DNA of 64,000 nt from Halobacteriovorax vibrionivorans (GCF_003346865.1 NZ_QDKL01000001.1:1116001-1180000), one strand, 5' to 3'; shown: positions 7,478 through 16,871, numbered from the stretch's first letter. The notes: a model not told the origin generated them from the letters alone. Numbers and translations are program-made.

Positions 7478-9595
7478 TTAAATTGTAGTAAAGACTTTCT
7501 CGTCAACTTCAATTGAGTTAAGTACTCCATTGAACTCATCTGGATACTTCTTAATATCCTCAATTGCCTCATAGAGAATATCTTGATTGAGAACAATATT
7601 TGCTAATTTCTTTTGAGTGACCACTCCGGATTGTTCCTGTCCAAAGAGATCGCCCTCTCCTCGAATCTTTAAGTCTTCTTCAGCTATCTTAAAACCGTCG
7701 GTATACTTTTCAATGACTTGAAGTCTTTGCATACTTTCAGGTGATACTTCACGATCTGTAACAAGAAAGCAGAATCCTGGTTTATCTCCACGTCCGACTC
7801 TTCCCCTCATTTGGTGTAGGCTACTTAATCCGAAACGTTCTGGACTTAAGATTGCCATAATCGTTGAGTTGATAATATTAATTCCAACCTCAATAACAGA
7901 TGTCGCAATTAAAATATCAATTTCATGCTTTTTAAACTTTGTTATGGCCTCTTCTTTTTCATCAGGTGACATTCGTCCATGTAGTGGAGTAATTCGAAAG
8001 TCTGGAAAATATTTTTTATAAAGTTCAAAAGTATGTTCTAGGTTTCTTATATCTTCATTTTCTGATTCTTCGATGGCCGGAACAACAACATAGACTTGTT
8101 CTTTCATTTCAAGTCTCGTTTTTACAAAGCTTAAATAATTTTTGAGGTTTTCATTTGTAACGATTCTTGTTTTTTGGCCTTTTCGACCTTTTGGCATTGT
8201 CTTAATGATTGAGATATCGAGGTCACCATATTTTGTGAGGCTCAATGATCTCGGGATAGGTGTTGCAGACATGATTATACAATGTGGATTTTCACCTTTT
8301 TTCATTAATTTAATACGTTGTTCAACACCGAATTTATGTTGTTCATCAATAATAGCTAATTCAAGATTCGCAAAGCTTACACTGTCTTGAAAGAGAGAGT
8401 GTGTACCAATAACAATATCAATATCGCCATCTGCTAGTTTTTGATTGATAACTTTTTTCTTACTGGCCTTTGTGCTTCCAACTAATAACTCAACATTAAA
8501 CTCACTGCCTAGGATTTCTTCTATTTCACGAAAGTGTTGAAGAGCAAGGGTTTCAGTAGGACACATTAGTGCGACTTGGCCACCTGACTTTAAGATTAAA
8601 AATGCACTGGCCACCGCTACGGTCGTCTTACCACAACCTACATCCCCTTGGATGAGTCTCATCGAGGGCGTTGAATTCTTAAAGTCTACTATAATATCAT
8701 TCAATGCTTTTGTTTGGTCTTCAGTAAACTGATACGGATAAAGGCTTTTCGCCTTTTCAATATCTTCTTTTGAAATATCGATGTATTCACGACTTAGCTG
8801 ATCTCTTTTATTTTTTCTTAGTTTAATTTTCAATTGATCATAAATAAACTCTTCATAGATGATAGATCTTTTTGCGCGATCAAATTCTTCTTGGCTCCAC
8901 TCGTTTGGAGGGACTCTTCCATGAAGATATTTAAAAGCCTGGCTACGAGAGAGTAGTCCTTTTTTATCTCGAATTGAGCTTGGAATAATTTCTGGTATTT
9001 TATCCCAGAAACCTTTTGGTATTTTATCAAATACTTTTTGAATATGGTGTGACTTTATACTGTCAATTGTCGGATATGTAATTCTAAGACCAGTTTCGGA
9101 ATCAGACTTTCCAATATCAAATATTTCAGGATTAACGATTTGCAAACTTTCATTAAAAACTGAAACAACACCTAGGAATTCAAAATGTTTTAATGACTCG
9201 ATTTTCTTTTGGATTGATTGATATGCATTAAACCATTTCAAGGTAATAAAGTTTTCACTGAGGTCATCTTTAACAGTTACAGTAATATTTAATAAAACAG
9301 CGCGACCTTTTCCACGTGCTTTAAAGTTTGGTCTGGCCTGTATTGAGACAACTTCACCACGACCTCGAAAGAAGTCACCGATATTGGCATATTGAAACTT
9401 AGCGAGGTCAGGTAATTTGACGATCCGCCTTGGCAGAAGCCAAAGCAAATCGTTTATTGTGGTAATATTTTTCTTATTAAGCGCTTCGAGTGTTTTAGTC
9501 GGCTTGCTATAGAGGTCGGCAATCTTCGTATAGAGTGAGTTATTACTTATACTCAATTGACTCCACCTCGTATTCGATATTTCCCTTTGGTGCAC
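7478..9595 (-). CDS. recG: ATP-dependent DNA helicase RecG
   Basis: A 705-residue RecG: N-terminal wedge region ([11 protein letters not shown] and an OB-fold around residues 60-160), Walker [12 protein letters not shown], the motif [15 protein letters not shown], motif [13 protein letters not shown], and the C-terminal [10 protein letters not shown] and EQSG regions. It remodels stalled forks and branched DNA. The frame begins at 9595 inside greA; a TTG at 9554-9556 preceded by GAGGTGGAG is a strong alternative start that would trim 13 residues. Translation is probably coupled to greA, whose stop it overlaps. Confidence 0.97.
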   Translation of the reverse strand: MHQREISNTRWSQLSISNNSLYTKIADLYSKPTKTLEALNKKNITTINDLLWLLPRRIVKLPDLAKFQYANIGDFFRGRGEVVSIQARPNFKARGKGRAVLLNITVTVKDDLSENFITLKWFNAYQSIQKKIESLKHFEFLGVVSVFNESLQIVNPEIFDIGKSDSETGLRITYPTIDSIKSHHIQKVFDKIPKGFWDKIPEIIPSSIRDKKGLLSRSQAFKYLHGRVPPNEWSQEEFDRAKRSIIYEEFIYDQLKIKLRKNKRDQLSREYIDISKEDIEKAKSLYPYQFTEDQTKALNDIIVDFKNSTPSMRLIQGDVGCGKTTVAVASAFLILKSGGQVALMCPTETLALQHFREIEEILGSEFNVELLVGSTKASKKKVINQKLADGDIDIVIGTHSLFQDSVSFANLELAIIDEQHKFGVEQRIKLMKKGENPHCIIMSATPIPRSLSLTKYGDLDISIIKTMPKGRKGQKTRIVTNENLKNYLSFVKTRLEMKEQVYVVVPAIEESENEDIRNLEHTFELYKKYFPDFRITPLHGRMSPDEKEEAITKFKKHEIDILIATSVIEVGINIINSTIMAILSPERFGLSSLHQMRGRVGRGDKPGFCFLVTDREVSPESMQRLQVIEKYTDGFKIAEEDLKIRGEGDLFGQEQSGVVTQKKLANIVLNQDILYEAIEDIKKYPDEFNGVLNSIEVDEKVFTTI

Positions 9596-10019
9596 GAACT
9601 ACGACTTCATCGCCTTCTTCTTTACCGATAAGGGCCTTACCAAGTGGACTGTTGTATGAGATTAGGCCTTTCTTCATATCTGATTCTGGCTCACCAACAA
9701 TTTTATAAGTAACAGTTTCATCAGTATCAATATTTAGGATTGTTACTGTCGCACCAAATACAATTTTATTTGAATTTACATTACTTGGATCAATCACTTC
9801 GCTACTTGCAAGGATTCCTTGAAGTTGAGAGATACGACCTTCAACAACACCCTGCTTTTCTTTTGCTGCATGATATTCTGCATTTTCTTTAAGGTCTCCA
9901 AGTTCACGAGCTTCTGCAATTGTTGTTTTTAGCTCTTCTCTTTCAACCTTAATAAGTTGATCAAGTTCTGCTTGAATTGCATCGTATCCTTGTTTTGTAA
10001 TTGGTTGTTGATTGGCCAT
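9543..10019 (-). CDS. greA: Transcription elongation factor GreA
   Basis: A 158-residue GreA of normal length: N-terminal coiled coil with [26 protein letters not shown] (Asp and Glu at the tip are the catalytic acids) and a C-terminal FKBP-like domain with [33 protein letters not shown]. It rescues backtracked RNA polymerase by stimulating transcript cleavage. It lies in a minus-strand run between a Cys-rich small protein and recG and overlaps recG. Confidence 0.98.
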   Translation of the reverse strand: MANQQPITKQGYDAIQAELDQLIKVEREELKTTIAEARELGDLKENAEYHAAKEKQGVVEGRISQLQGILASSEVIDPSNVNSNKIVFGATVTILNIDTDETVTYKIVGEPESDMKKGLISYNSPLGKALIGKEEGDEVVVRAPKGNIEYEVESIEYK

Positions 10020-10030
10020 TAGTTAATCCT

Positions 10031-10330
10031 TTATTTAAATAATGCATTTGCGGCAGCAAGGAGATCATCTTTTCCATCTCCGTTATCGCTACCACCTTTT
10101 AAAATGAAGTAGTCACAGAAGTTTGCTTTTTCTTTTTCTACAATACGGTCTGCGCTTGATTCACGACATTCATTATATGCTGATTTGTCATAGAACTTGC
10201 ACATTTTACAACAATGTAGGCTTGCGTAGCAATACGGGCATTCTTCCTTAAGTGAGATTTTTTGTCCCGCTTCAAGTCCTGTTACTTTTTGACACGCATA
10301 GCAAGTTACTTCATTACTATTAGTTAACAT
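10031..10330 (-). CDS. Cys-rich small protein, likely zinc-binding
   Basis: A 99-residue protein with paired cysteines: CYACQ near residue 10, ECPYCYASLHCCKMCKFYD (residues 30-48), then a Cys near 54 and one near 72 (NFCDYF). The CxxC pairs fit one or two zinc-ribbon-like sites. I do not recognise a named family. It abuts the exported protein gene upstream (stop and start adjacent) and is 11 bases before greA, so it is probably co-transcribed with greA and recG. A role in RNA or DNA binding is only a guess. Confidence 0.75.
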   Translation of the reverse strand: MLTNSNEVTCYACQKVTGLEAGQKISLKEECPYCYASLHCCKMCKFYDKSAYNECRESSADRIVEKEKANFCDYFILKGGSDNGDGKDDLLAAANALFK

Positions 10331-10822
10331 TCAAAAGCTCCAGCTTTTCTCTATATATACGTCAGGTGAATTGATTTGATCATCTGACTTTAAATAAATT
10401 TTAGGCTCTTGTCTTTTATTGTATTCGTCTATACTGCGATACAGAAGCTCTTCATTACCAGTTTGAATGGTCTTTGATAAGAGATAGTTTAACATAAGTA
10501 TGACAGTTCCAGAAGCAATGAGACTGCGCCTTGTGTTAGAACTTGGATTTGTTAAGAAAGCTGAAAGAATCAGTCCACTTCCAACAGTTCCCATAATCGC
10601 AGGGCGCCAAATATCCTCTTGTGCATCTTGATAGTCATTCAAGTAAGTTAGTGCAACTTTATCTTTTTCTAAGTGATATCTTAACCCTTCTCCTTTTAGA
10701 GAAGAGCTTGGGTCAATAAGAATTTCTTGTTGATTAATTACTGCAATGCGAGAGCAGGTCTCATCATTTGCTATTGAAGTCGTTGAAAAAAGTATAAATA
10801 TAGTGAGTAGTATATGTTTCAC
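10331..10822 (-). CDS. Hypothetical exported membrane protein
   Basis: A 163-residue protein with a signal peptide (residues 1-18, cleavage near IAND) and two closely spaced hydrophobic segments near residues 72-90 and 98-116 separated by a short polar turn (NPSSNTRRS). I recognise no family. First gene of the minus-strand run leading to greA and recG; its start is about 45 bases from the promoter of the divergent kinase gene. Confidence 0.7.
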   Translation of the reverse strand: MKHILLTIFILFSTTSIANDETCSRIAVINQQEILIDPSSSLKGEGLRYHLEKDKVALTYLNDYQDAQEDIWRPAIMGTVGSGLILSAFLTNPSSNTRRSLIASGTVILMLNYLLSKTIQTGNEELLYRSIDEYNKRQEPKIYLKSDDQINSPDVYIEKSWSF

Positions 10823-10865
10823 GTAATATTTTTACCATTTTTCTGGCAATAGGGCTATGCACCTT

Positions 10866-10894
10866 TTGTCGTTAGCGTGATAAAATACTATAAT
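10866..10894 (+). promoter_or_regulatory. Sigma-70 promoter of the UbiB/AarF-like kinase gene
   Basis: TTGTCG (10866-10871), a 17-base spacer, and a perfect TATAAT (10889-10894). Transcription would start near 10901, just ahead of AAGGA and the GTG at 10913. This promoter covers the upstream GTG at 10877, arguing against that start. Confidence 0.65.
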
Positions 10895-10912
10895 TTTAAG
10901 AAAGGATATTGT

Positions 10913-12625
10913 GTGGGGCTAATTACAACTAGTTTTAAGATTACTAAAACCATTAGAAATATCTCTCGATTACGAGAGATTGCAACAGTTTTTGCTAAGA
11001 ATGGACTAGATGAATTTATTTCACAGAATGTTCTAAATATTATTCCAAATTTTGTATTTCCTAAAAAAAGTGAAAAAATAAAACAATTACCAGAACATGA
11101 TAATTCTTGGGGCGATGTTATGGGATATCGCCTGAAATTGTGTTTTGAAGAGTTAGGACCTGCATTTGTTAAATTTGGACAACTATTAAGTACACGTGAA
11201 GATATATTTGATGAAGACTTTATCAAACATATGAAAAAGCTTCGCGATCAAGTTAAGCCTCTGCCTTTTTCAAGTGTAAAGGATGAAGCCGAAAGGTCTC
11301 TTGGAAAGAAAGTAGAGGAGATATTTAAGTCAATAGAAGATAAACCAATTGGTACGGCCTCTATTGGTCTCGTCTATAAAGCTGAGCTTTTAACAGGCGA
11401 AAAAGTTGTTTTAAAAGTTAAAAGACCAAAAATTGATAGGCTAATCGAAACAGATCTTTCAATTCTTATTTTTCTGGCCAATCAAGCAGAAAGAGCAACA
11501 GATGAAATTAAGTTTCTGGGCTTCTCTAATGTCTTAGAAGATTTTTCATATTCATTACAAAGTGAATTAAACTTTAATGTTGAGGCCTTGAACTGTCAGA
11601 AGCTTAAGAAAGTTATTGCTAAATATGATGAGAAAGAAATTTTCTATCTTCCAAAAGTTTATAACGAGTACACATCTGAAGATCTCCTTGTGATGGAGTT
11701 AATAGAGGGAATCTCTTTTAGTGATTCAGTTGAAATAAAGAAGCATATCTCTCGTTTAGAACCAAAAATAGATGAAAGTTTAAGTATCTTTATGCGTTGT
11801 TTTCTTAACGAAGGATTCTTTCATGCTGATCTTCATGGTGGGAATTTCTTCTTTTTAGAAAATGATCAAATTGCACTGATTGATTTTGGACTAGTTGGGA
11901 GCTTATCAAAAACAGGCCGTCAGAACTTTATTGCAATTATTTATGCTATCTTAACGCAGAATTTTGAAAATCTCGTTTATGAGTTTTTAGATGTCGCTAT
12001 TTATAATGATGTGCCAGATGTTGATAAATTAATTGTCGATATAAAGAATGCAATTGGTCCTCAGATTGGATTAACAATTCAGCAAACAAACTTTGCTCTT
12101 ATCATTCGTTCCATAATTACAACTTTAAGAGAACATCATATCTTTTTACCAAGAGAGTGGTTTGTCGTCTTCCGAGCATTAATAACTTTAGATGGTGTAG
12201 GGAAGTCATTAGATCTTGATTTTGATATCTTTAATCTTTTAGAGGGAGATATTAATGAGATCATTCAAGAAAGCTTCTCAACAGAAAGTTTTGTTGAAGA
12301 TGGGATGTGGATCGCAAAAGATCTTTTAGGAGCTTCGCGAGTGATACCACGTCACTTCAAATGGTTTTTAAAAGAGTTCTCTAAAAATAATTACGCAATT
12401 AAAGTTAGACATAAAGGAATTTGGAAACCAATTCTATCTGTTGCTAGTTCAGTACGCCTTTTGTCATTTTACATACTAGGTGGAATTCTTTTTTTTGCAG
12501 GTAAAAGTTTTGTGTCCCAACATTATTTAACAAATCGTGACCTCTTAGATTATCCAACGATTACGTTAGTTTTATGGGCCGCTTCATTATTTTCAATTGG
12601 CTACGGTTCACTAAGGCATCGATAA
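10913..12625 (+). CDS. UbiB/AarF (ABC1) family protein kinase-like
   Basis: About 570 residues. Family motifs are present in order: the KxGQ motif in VKFGQLLSTREDIF, the Ala-rich loop region IGTASIGLVYKAEL followed by VVLKVKRP (catalytic Lys), HADLHGGNFF, and the metal-binding IDFGLVG. The C-terminus has two membrane segments after a basic stretch, anchoring it to the inner membrane. Family members support ubiquinone synthesis or lipid handling. GTG 10913 is preferred because AAGGA lies six bases upstream and the promoter -10 covers the earlier GTG 10877. Stands alone; the next gene is convergent. Confidence 0.93.
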   Translation: MGLITTSFKITKTIRNISRLREIATVFAKNGLDEFISQNVLNIIPNFVFPKKSEKIKQLPEHDNSWGDVMGYRLKLCFEELGPAFVKFGQLLSTREDIFDEDFIKHMKKLRDQVKPLPFSSVKDEAERSLGKKVEEIFKSIEDKPIGTASIGLVYKAELLTGEKVVLKVKRPKIDRLIETDLSILIFLANQAERATDEIKFLGFSNVLEDFSYSLQSELNFNVEALNCQKLKKVIAKYDEKEIFYLPKVYNEYTSEDLLVMELIEGISFSDSVEIKKHISRLEPKIDESLSIFMRCFLNEGFFHADLHGGNFFFLENDQIALIDFGLVGSLSKTGRQNFIAIIYAILTQNFENLVYEFLDVAIYNDVPDVDKLIVDIKNAIGPQIGLTIQQTNFALIIRSIITTLREHHIFLPREWFVVFRALITLDGVGKSLDLDFDIFNLLEGDINEIIQESFSTESFVEDGMWIAKDLLGASRVIPRHFKWFLKEFSKNNYAIKVRHKGIWKPILSVASSVRLLSFYILGGILFFAGKSFVSQHYLTNRDLLDYPTITLVLWAASLFSIGYGSLRHR

Positions 12626-12629
12626 TAGT

Positions 12630-13622
12630 TTAGATACTATCAGCACCAGTTATGTAAATAGAAGGTAATAGATGGCCAATCTCTTGAGCTTTTCCTGGTC
12701 CAAATAAGATTGTTAAGATTTCATTTTGATCAATTTGATAAGGCCTCGTTTCGATTTTAAGCTCATCTCTTTTTATCTCAATAGAGCCTTTACTTAACTT
12801 GTGGATAAACTTTGAAAATATATCCTCATTAATAATTTTTCCCCAAGCGAGATGAATAAAGAAAGAATCTTCATCCAATGTGCTTGGATTAAGAAGCTGG
12901 AGAGGCTTAAATTTCTTTAATTCTTTTTTATTAGAAGAAAAAGATACTTCATGAATTATTCCTTTTAAGTCCTGTCCTTTCTCAAAAAATAAATATTCAT
13001 TATTATCTTTATTTCTAAATAGCTTCATTGAAGATATTTGCTTGATATCTCTCCAGTCATTAAGTGTTCTTTTTATTGATATCGTATTCTTATAAGACTG
13101 ATTATATAATTCATTTAATTGACTTAGTTGAGAATCACTATAGTTTGCAATATTGTCTTTTAGATAACCTCTCTTGATAATCTCTTCTTCAGTAACAGTC
13201 TTTTCTCCTATTACAGAAGTGAGTCCGAATTGGCGAAAGCCTAGCTTTTGATAGAAGTCATTCTTATCAGACCAGAGAATAATCATTGAATACTTATCTT
13301 TATATAGCTTACATATATATTCATATAACTTCTTAAATTGCCCCTGACCTTGGAATTCCTTCTTTGTAAAGATTCCTCCAAGAAGAAGTACATTAATATT
13401 TGCATCATTATAATGTAGTGTTACGGGACGAACTCCAATATGAGCAATCAGCTCTCTATTATCATTTAGAAGTAAGTGGCAATTTTCAAGATTACTATCT
13501 TTTATAAGTTGATGAAAATCGATAGCGAAAGAATTCTCTTCATTATATTGAAAAGCATCTTCGATTTCATTTAGAACTTCGCTCTTGTACTGTGAATGTT
13601 TCTTTAAATTCGTGAAAATCAT
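12630..13622 (-). CDS. GNAT family N-acetyltransferase
   Basis: A 330-residue protein with an N-terminal GNAT fold. The acetyl-CoA-binding part is LLGGIFTKKEFQGQGQFKKLY (residues about 86-106), with the Q/G-x-G-Q motif, followed by IILWSDKNDFYQKLGFRQFG, the typical last helix and strand. The remaining 180 residues are of unknown type, perhaps a second degenerate domain as in Eis-like proteins. The acceptor is unknown. Its stop is five bases from the convergent kinase gene. Confidence 0.85.
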   Translation of the reverse strand: MIFTNLKKHSQYKSEVLNEIEDAFQYNEENSFAIDFHQLIKDSNLENCHLLLNDNRELIAHIGVRPVTLHYNDANINVLLLGGIFTKKEFQGQGQFKKLYEYICKLYKDKYSMIILWSDKNDFYQKLGFRQFGLTSVIGEKTVTEEEIIKRGYLKDNIANYSDSQLSQLNELYNQSYKNTISIKRTLNDWRDIKQISSMKLFRNKDNNEYLFFEKGQDLKGIIHEVSFSSNKKELKKFKPLQLLNPSTLDEDSFFIHLAWGKIINEDIFSKFIHKLSKGSIEIKRDELKIETRPYQIDQNEILTILFGPGKAQEIGHLLPSIYITGADSI

Positions 13623-13704
13623 GTCTATTTATTTTACATTTTTTTTGAAGATTGATGTTGAGTGAAATACTCCGCTTTCCTCGAAGCCCATTAATACTGA
13701 CTTC

Positions 13705-13747
13705 TTTGTCTAACTAGGCAAAAAAGTTCGTATAAGAATTAGACAAA
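13705..13747. repeat. Nine-bp inverted repeat upstream of the flagellin promoter
   Basis: TTTGTCTAA (13705-13713) and its exact reverse complement TTAGACAAA (13739-13747), 25 bases apart and ending eight bases before the FliA-type promoter. Half-site centres are 34 bases apart, about three helical turns. Could be a regulator site for the flagellin gene or for the divergent acetyltransferase gene. Confidence 0.5.
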
Positions 13748-13754
13748 TTTTTTC

Positions 13755-13781
13755 TAAAGAGTTTCATATTTCTAGCGATAA
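13755..13781 (+). promoter_or_regulatory. Sigma-28 (FliA) type flagellin promoter
   Basis: TAAAGAGT (13755-13762), 11 bases, AGCGATAA (13774-13781), close to the FliA consensus TAAAGTTT-N11-GCCGATAA. It implies a leader of about 75 bases before the first flagellin. Confidence 0.75.
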
Positions 13782-13819
13782 GGAGTTGTAACAATTGTAC
13801 AGCTGTATGGATTTCAGCT

Positions 13820-13853
13820 GACTGACAGGAAGGAATCTTGTCGGTACCCAGTC
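13820..13853 (+). promoter_or_regulatory. Structured leader next to the flagellin ribosome-binding site
   Basis: Nested pairing GACTG/CAGTC (13820-13824 with 13849-13853) and GACA/TGTC (13824-13827 with 13839-13842), immediately followed by a full AAGGAGG (13854-13860) and ATG at 13866. A palindrome TACAGCTGTA lies just upstream (13798-13807). May control translation or mRNA stability. Confidence 0.35.
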
Positions 13854-13865
13854 AAGGAGGATAGA

Positions 13866-14714
13866 ATGGGACTACGAATTAACACGAACGTTGCATCTCT
13901 AAACGCACAGAGGAACCTACGTGGAACACGTCTTGGTATGCAACAATCTCTAGAAAAATTATCATCAGGTCAAAGAATCAACAGAGCAGGTGACGATGCC
14001 GCAGGTCTAGCGATTTCTGAAAACTTAAAGGCACAAATTAGAGGTCTTGGACAAGCAGAAAGAAACGCAGAAGATGGGATCTCTTTAGTTCAAATTGCTG
14101 AAGGGGCTTTAGGGGAAGTTTCAAACATCCTAATCCGTCTTAGAGAACTGTCTGTACAAGCCGCTTCGGATACTATCGGTTCAACAGAAAGAAAGTTTCT
14201 TAACGTTGAATTTGAGCAACTTACATCAGAAATTGATCGTATTGCTAACTCAACAGAATTCAATAGAGTACCACTACTAAATGGTACAGGTGCAGTTTTT
14301 GATATTCAGATCGGGACGCGTAATGACCCTATATCTGACCGTCTAACATTCGACGCTTCATCAGCAGATGTTAACGTCGCTGCCCTAGGTCTTAACCTTG
14401 CATCAGTTGCTGATAAGATTTCTGCACAGAACTCTCTATCATCAATCGATCAAGCAATTATTTCAGTTTCTGGTATTAGAGCAGACTTTGGTGCCCTTCA
14501 AAACAGACTTCAATCAACGGTAAACAATATCGCAACGTCGATTGAAAACTTAAGTGCAGCAAACTCTCGTGTAAGAGACACAGATGTCGCAGCAGAAACT
14601 GCAAACTTAACGAAACAAAATATTTTAATGACTGCCGGTACTTCGGTTCTTGCGCAAGCGAACACAAGTACAAATAGTGCACTAAGCTTAATCCAGGCAG
14701 CATCTCAAGGGTAA
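13866..14714 (+). CDS. Flagellin (first copy)
   Basis: A 282-residue flagellin made only of the conserved D0/D1 ends with a very short middle. N-terminus GLRINTNVASLNAQRNL and SSGQRINRAGDDAAGLAISE; C-terminus with NLSAANSRVRDTDVAAETANLTK and SVLAQANTSTNSALSLI. It polymerises into the flagellar filament after type III export. It has an AAGGAGG site five bases before ATG and a FliA-type promoter. It is about 60 percent or more similar by eye to the second flagellin 240 bases downstream. No variable central domain is present, so the filament surface should be smooth. Confidence 0.97.
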   Translation: MGLRINTNVASLNAQRNLRGTRLGMQQSLEKLSSGQRINRAGDDAAGLAISENLKAQIRGLGQAERNAEDGISLVQIAEGALGEVSNILIRLRELSVQAASDTIGSTERKFLNVEFEQLTSEIDRIANSTEFNRVPLLNGTGAVFDIQIGTRNDPISDRLTFDASSADVNVAALGLNLASVADKISAQNSLSSIDQAIISVSGIRADFGALQNRLQSTVNNIATSIENLSAANSRVRDTDVAAETANLTKQNILMTAGTSVLAQANTSTNSALSLIQAASQG

Positions 14715-14727
14715 TAAACCCTGAGAT
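14702..14727 (+). terminator. Hairpin over the stop codon of the first flagellin
   Basis: Arms 14702-14712 and 14718-14727 (ATCTCA-a-GGGT with ACCCTGAGAT, one bulged A) enclose the TAA. No U-run follows, so it is more likely an mRNA-stabilising or processing hairpin than a full terminator. Confidence 0.45.
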
Positions 14728-14896
14728 CGCCGGATGGCAAAGTGATTTAAAACTAATTTAAACGGAGTCAATATGCAAACTACTGGATAGCTAAGTAAAA
14801 GCAATGACAGACTGCAACCTTGATTTGCTTGTTAATACAATACAAGAGGAATGATTGGTTTATCCGTAGAAGCATTATTTAATTATTAACGAATTT

Positions 14897-14915
14897 ATTG
14901 AGCTGGACGCTCAAT
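14897..14915 (+). promoter_or_regulatory. Hairpin in the leader of the second flagellin
   Basis: Seven-bp stem ATTGAGC/GCTCAAT with loop TGGAC, ending nine bases before an AGGAGG (14924-14929). Part of the 243-base spacer between the flagellins, in which I see no convincing separate promoter. Confidence 0.4.
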
Positions 14916-14934
14916 TATCAAACAGGAGGTTTAT

Positions 14935-14955
14935 ATGATGATTGAAGGAGACTAA
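14935..14955 (+). CDS. Six-codon leader ORF before the second flagellin
   Basis: ATG ATG then four codons and TAA (peptide MMIEGD), five bases after a perfect AGGAGG. The flagellin ATG is only two bases after this stop, and the flagellin's own GAAGGAG lies inside the mini-ORF. This layout would allow translational coupling. It may equally be chance; no homologue can be judged at this size. Confidence 0.35.
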   Translation: MMIEGD

Positions 14956-14957
14956 TC

Positions 14958-15791
14958 ATGGGAATCAGAATTAATACAAATGTGGCATCAATCGCAGCAC
15001 AAAGAGCAATGTCACTTACAAATAAAAGAGTTGGAGATAACTTAAGAAAACTATCATCAGGTGAACGTATTACGAGGGCCGGTGATGACGCCGCTGGACT
15101 GGCAATTAGTGAAAACTTAAAAGCACAGATCAGAGGTATGAGGCAAGCAAAGAGAAACGCAAACGATGCTATCTCTCTTGTCCAAGTAGCAGAAGGTGGA
15201 TTAAATGAAGTATCAAATATTATCATTCGTCTTAGAGAGCTTGCAGTGCAGACTTCCTCTGACACGATCGGTGATACTGAACGATCATTTTCAGACATCG
15301 AATTCCAACAGCTTAAAGAAGAGATCGACAGAATTGCTAAGTCGACTAACTTTAACGGAGTTCAGCTACTGGATGGAACAGGTGGTAGACTTGAGTTTCA
15401 AGTCGGGATTCACAATGATCCAACGCTCGATCGACTCACGTACGACGCAGCAGGATCAGACGCAACAATTACCGCTCTTGGGCTTGCCGCTGACAGTATC
15501 GCAACTAAAGAAGGATCTCAATCCGTTCTTAAGAAACTTGATGATGCGTTGGTTGAAATCAACGGACAGCGTGCAAATATGGGTGCGCTCCAAAACCGAC
15601 TTTCGTCAACTGTTAACAACTTGGGAATTAGCGATGAGAACCTAAGTGCAGCTAAATCGCGAATAAGAGATGTGGACGTGGCCAAGGAAACAGCAGATAT
15701 GGCCAAAAATAACATTCTTATTCAGGCGGGAGCCTCTGTTCTTGGACAGGCAAACCAAGTGCCAAATGTGGCATTAAAACTAATTGGATAA
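14958..15791 (+). CDS. Flagellin (second copy)
   Basis: A 277-residue flagellin paralogous to the first: GIRINTNVASIAAQRAM, SSGERITRAGDDAAGLAISE, and a C-terminus with NLSAAKSRIRDVDVAKETADMAK and ASVLGQANQVPNVALKLIG. Again only D0/D1. GAAGGAG lies eight bases before the ATG. It may be transcribed from the FliA promoter of the first copy, since the spacer holds no clear promoter. A strong terminator follows. Several flagellins in one filament is usual in Bdellovibrio relatives. Confidence 0.97.
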   Translation: MGIRINTNVASIAAQRAMSLTNKRVGDNLRKLSSGERITRAGDDAAGLAISENLKAQIRGMRQAKRNANDAISLVQVAEGGLNEVSNIIIRLRELAVQTSSDTIGDTERSFSDIEFQQLKEEIDRIAKSTNFNGVQLLDGTGGRLEFQVGIHNDPTLDRLTYDAAGSDATITALGLAADSIATKEGSQSVLKKLDDALVEINGQRANMGALQNRLSSTVNNLGISDENLSAAKSRIRDVDVAKETADMAKNNILIQAGASVLGQANQVPNVALKLIG

Positions 15792-15802
15792 ATCAATCAT
15801 AT

Positions 15803-15850
15803 AGGCGACTATGGTCCTGAATAGGACATAGTTGCCTCCTCTTATTTCTA
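15803..15850 (+). terminator. Rho-independent terminator after the flagellins
   Basis: Long stem AGGC-G-ACTATG/ATAGTTGCCT closed by TCCT-GAAT-AGGA (15803-15837; one G bulge, one G-T pair), followed by a pyrimidine-rich CCTCTTATTTCT. Confidence 0.8.
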
Positions 15851-15888
15851 CTTATCAATTTTTTCATCTTACCCTTATAATAAAGACT

Positions 15889-16869
15889 ATGAGTGAACTT
15901 AAACCTAAGACTATTCTAATCTTTGGGATCTCTTCTTTTGTAGGATCATCTTTAGCGGAATTCTTTAAAAGAGACTACAAGGTCGTGGGGACATATTGTC
16001 AAAACCCCGTATCAATCAGGGGAATTACGACTTTGCCTTGTGATGTTTTAAATAAGCAAGAAGTTCAACTTGTCCTTTATACTTTTAAGCCAGATATCAC
16101 TATATATGCTGTAGGGAAGTCGTCAATTGTAGATTGCGCACTTTCTGAAAGAAGTGCCGACGCATTGAATACGAGTGGTCTATTTAACGTTTCAGATTCT
16201 TGTCAGCGCTATAAGTCTCAAGTTGTTTATCTTTCTTCCAACTTTGTTTTCTCTGGTGAGTCTGATGAATATATGGAGCTTGATATACCTGATGCGACAA
16301 CTACATATGGAAAAACTCAAGCGGCTGCTGAATTTTATATTCAAAAATCATCTTTAAACTATTTGATCTTTCGCGTGTGTCGACTATACGGTCGTGGTGG
16401 CGTGCACACTCGAAGAAATCTCTTTGAAAAGATACAGTATAAGCTACATTTGAGAGAGGAGTTTGAACTCGATGATTATGTTAAGACAGGCTTTCTCGAT
16501 GTGGACTACTTAGGGATGGTTATAAAAATCTGTATTGAAAGAAAGCTTAAAAATAGATTATTGCAAATAAGCTCATCTGACTTTATGTCGACCTATGCAT
16601 TTGGAAAGCTATATTGTGAAAAGTTTCACGAACCTGCAAAGTTAATTAGTTCAGGAAAATGGCCTTATCCGATTATGAGCAGTGCTAAAGTTGGAGATAA
16701 TCATAGTGGTTATCTAAACTTTAATATGAATATTGCCAATGCCGAAGGCTATCTTCACTTAAGACTTCCAACGGTTGAAGAATCACTTGAGTATTCTGCG
16801 CAAAAAATGCGAACGCTTGCTGATAACAAAGAAGCATCAGAGTCTAAGGATTCAATCAACTATATTTAA
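15889..16869 (+). CDS. RmlD-like NAD(P)-dependent sugar-nucleotide reductase/epimerase
   Basis: About 326 residues, extended SDR fold. N-terminal nucleotide-binding GISSFVGSSLAEFF, a central VYLSSNFVFSGE (as in dTDP-4-dehydrorhamnose reductase), and the catalytic YGKTQAAAEFYI (Tyr-x-x-x-Lys). The RVCRLYGRGG segment is also typical. I start it at ATG 15889; an upstream in-frame ATG at 15832 lies inside the flagellin terminator. It likely acts on a nucleotide sugar. The position after the flagellins might hint at filament or surface glycosylation, but the terminator separates them. Confidence 0.85.
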   Translation: MSELKPKTILIFGISSFVGSSLAEFFKRDYKVVGTYCQNPVSIRGITTLPCDVLNKQEVQLVLYTFKPDITIYAVGKSSIVDCALSERSADALNTSGLFNVSDSCQRYKSQVVYLSSNFVFSGESDEYMELDIPDATTTYGKTQAAAEFYIQKSSLNYLIFRVCRLYGRGGVHTRRNLFEKIQYKLHLREEFELDDYVKTGFLDVDYLGMVIKICIERKLKNRLLQISSSDFMSTYAFGKLYCEKFHEPAKLISSGKWPYPIMSSAKVGDNHSGYLNFNMNIANAEGYLHLRLPTVEESLEYSAQKMRTLADNKEASESKDSINYI

Positions 16870-16871
16870 GT

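Noticed and set aside
14918..15298. Open frame of 126 codons antisense to the second flagellin
   Set aside because: It mirrors the conserved flagellin N-terminal codons, has no ribosome-binding site and no plausible fold.
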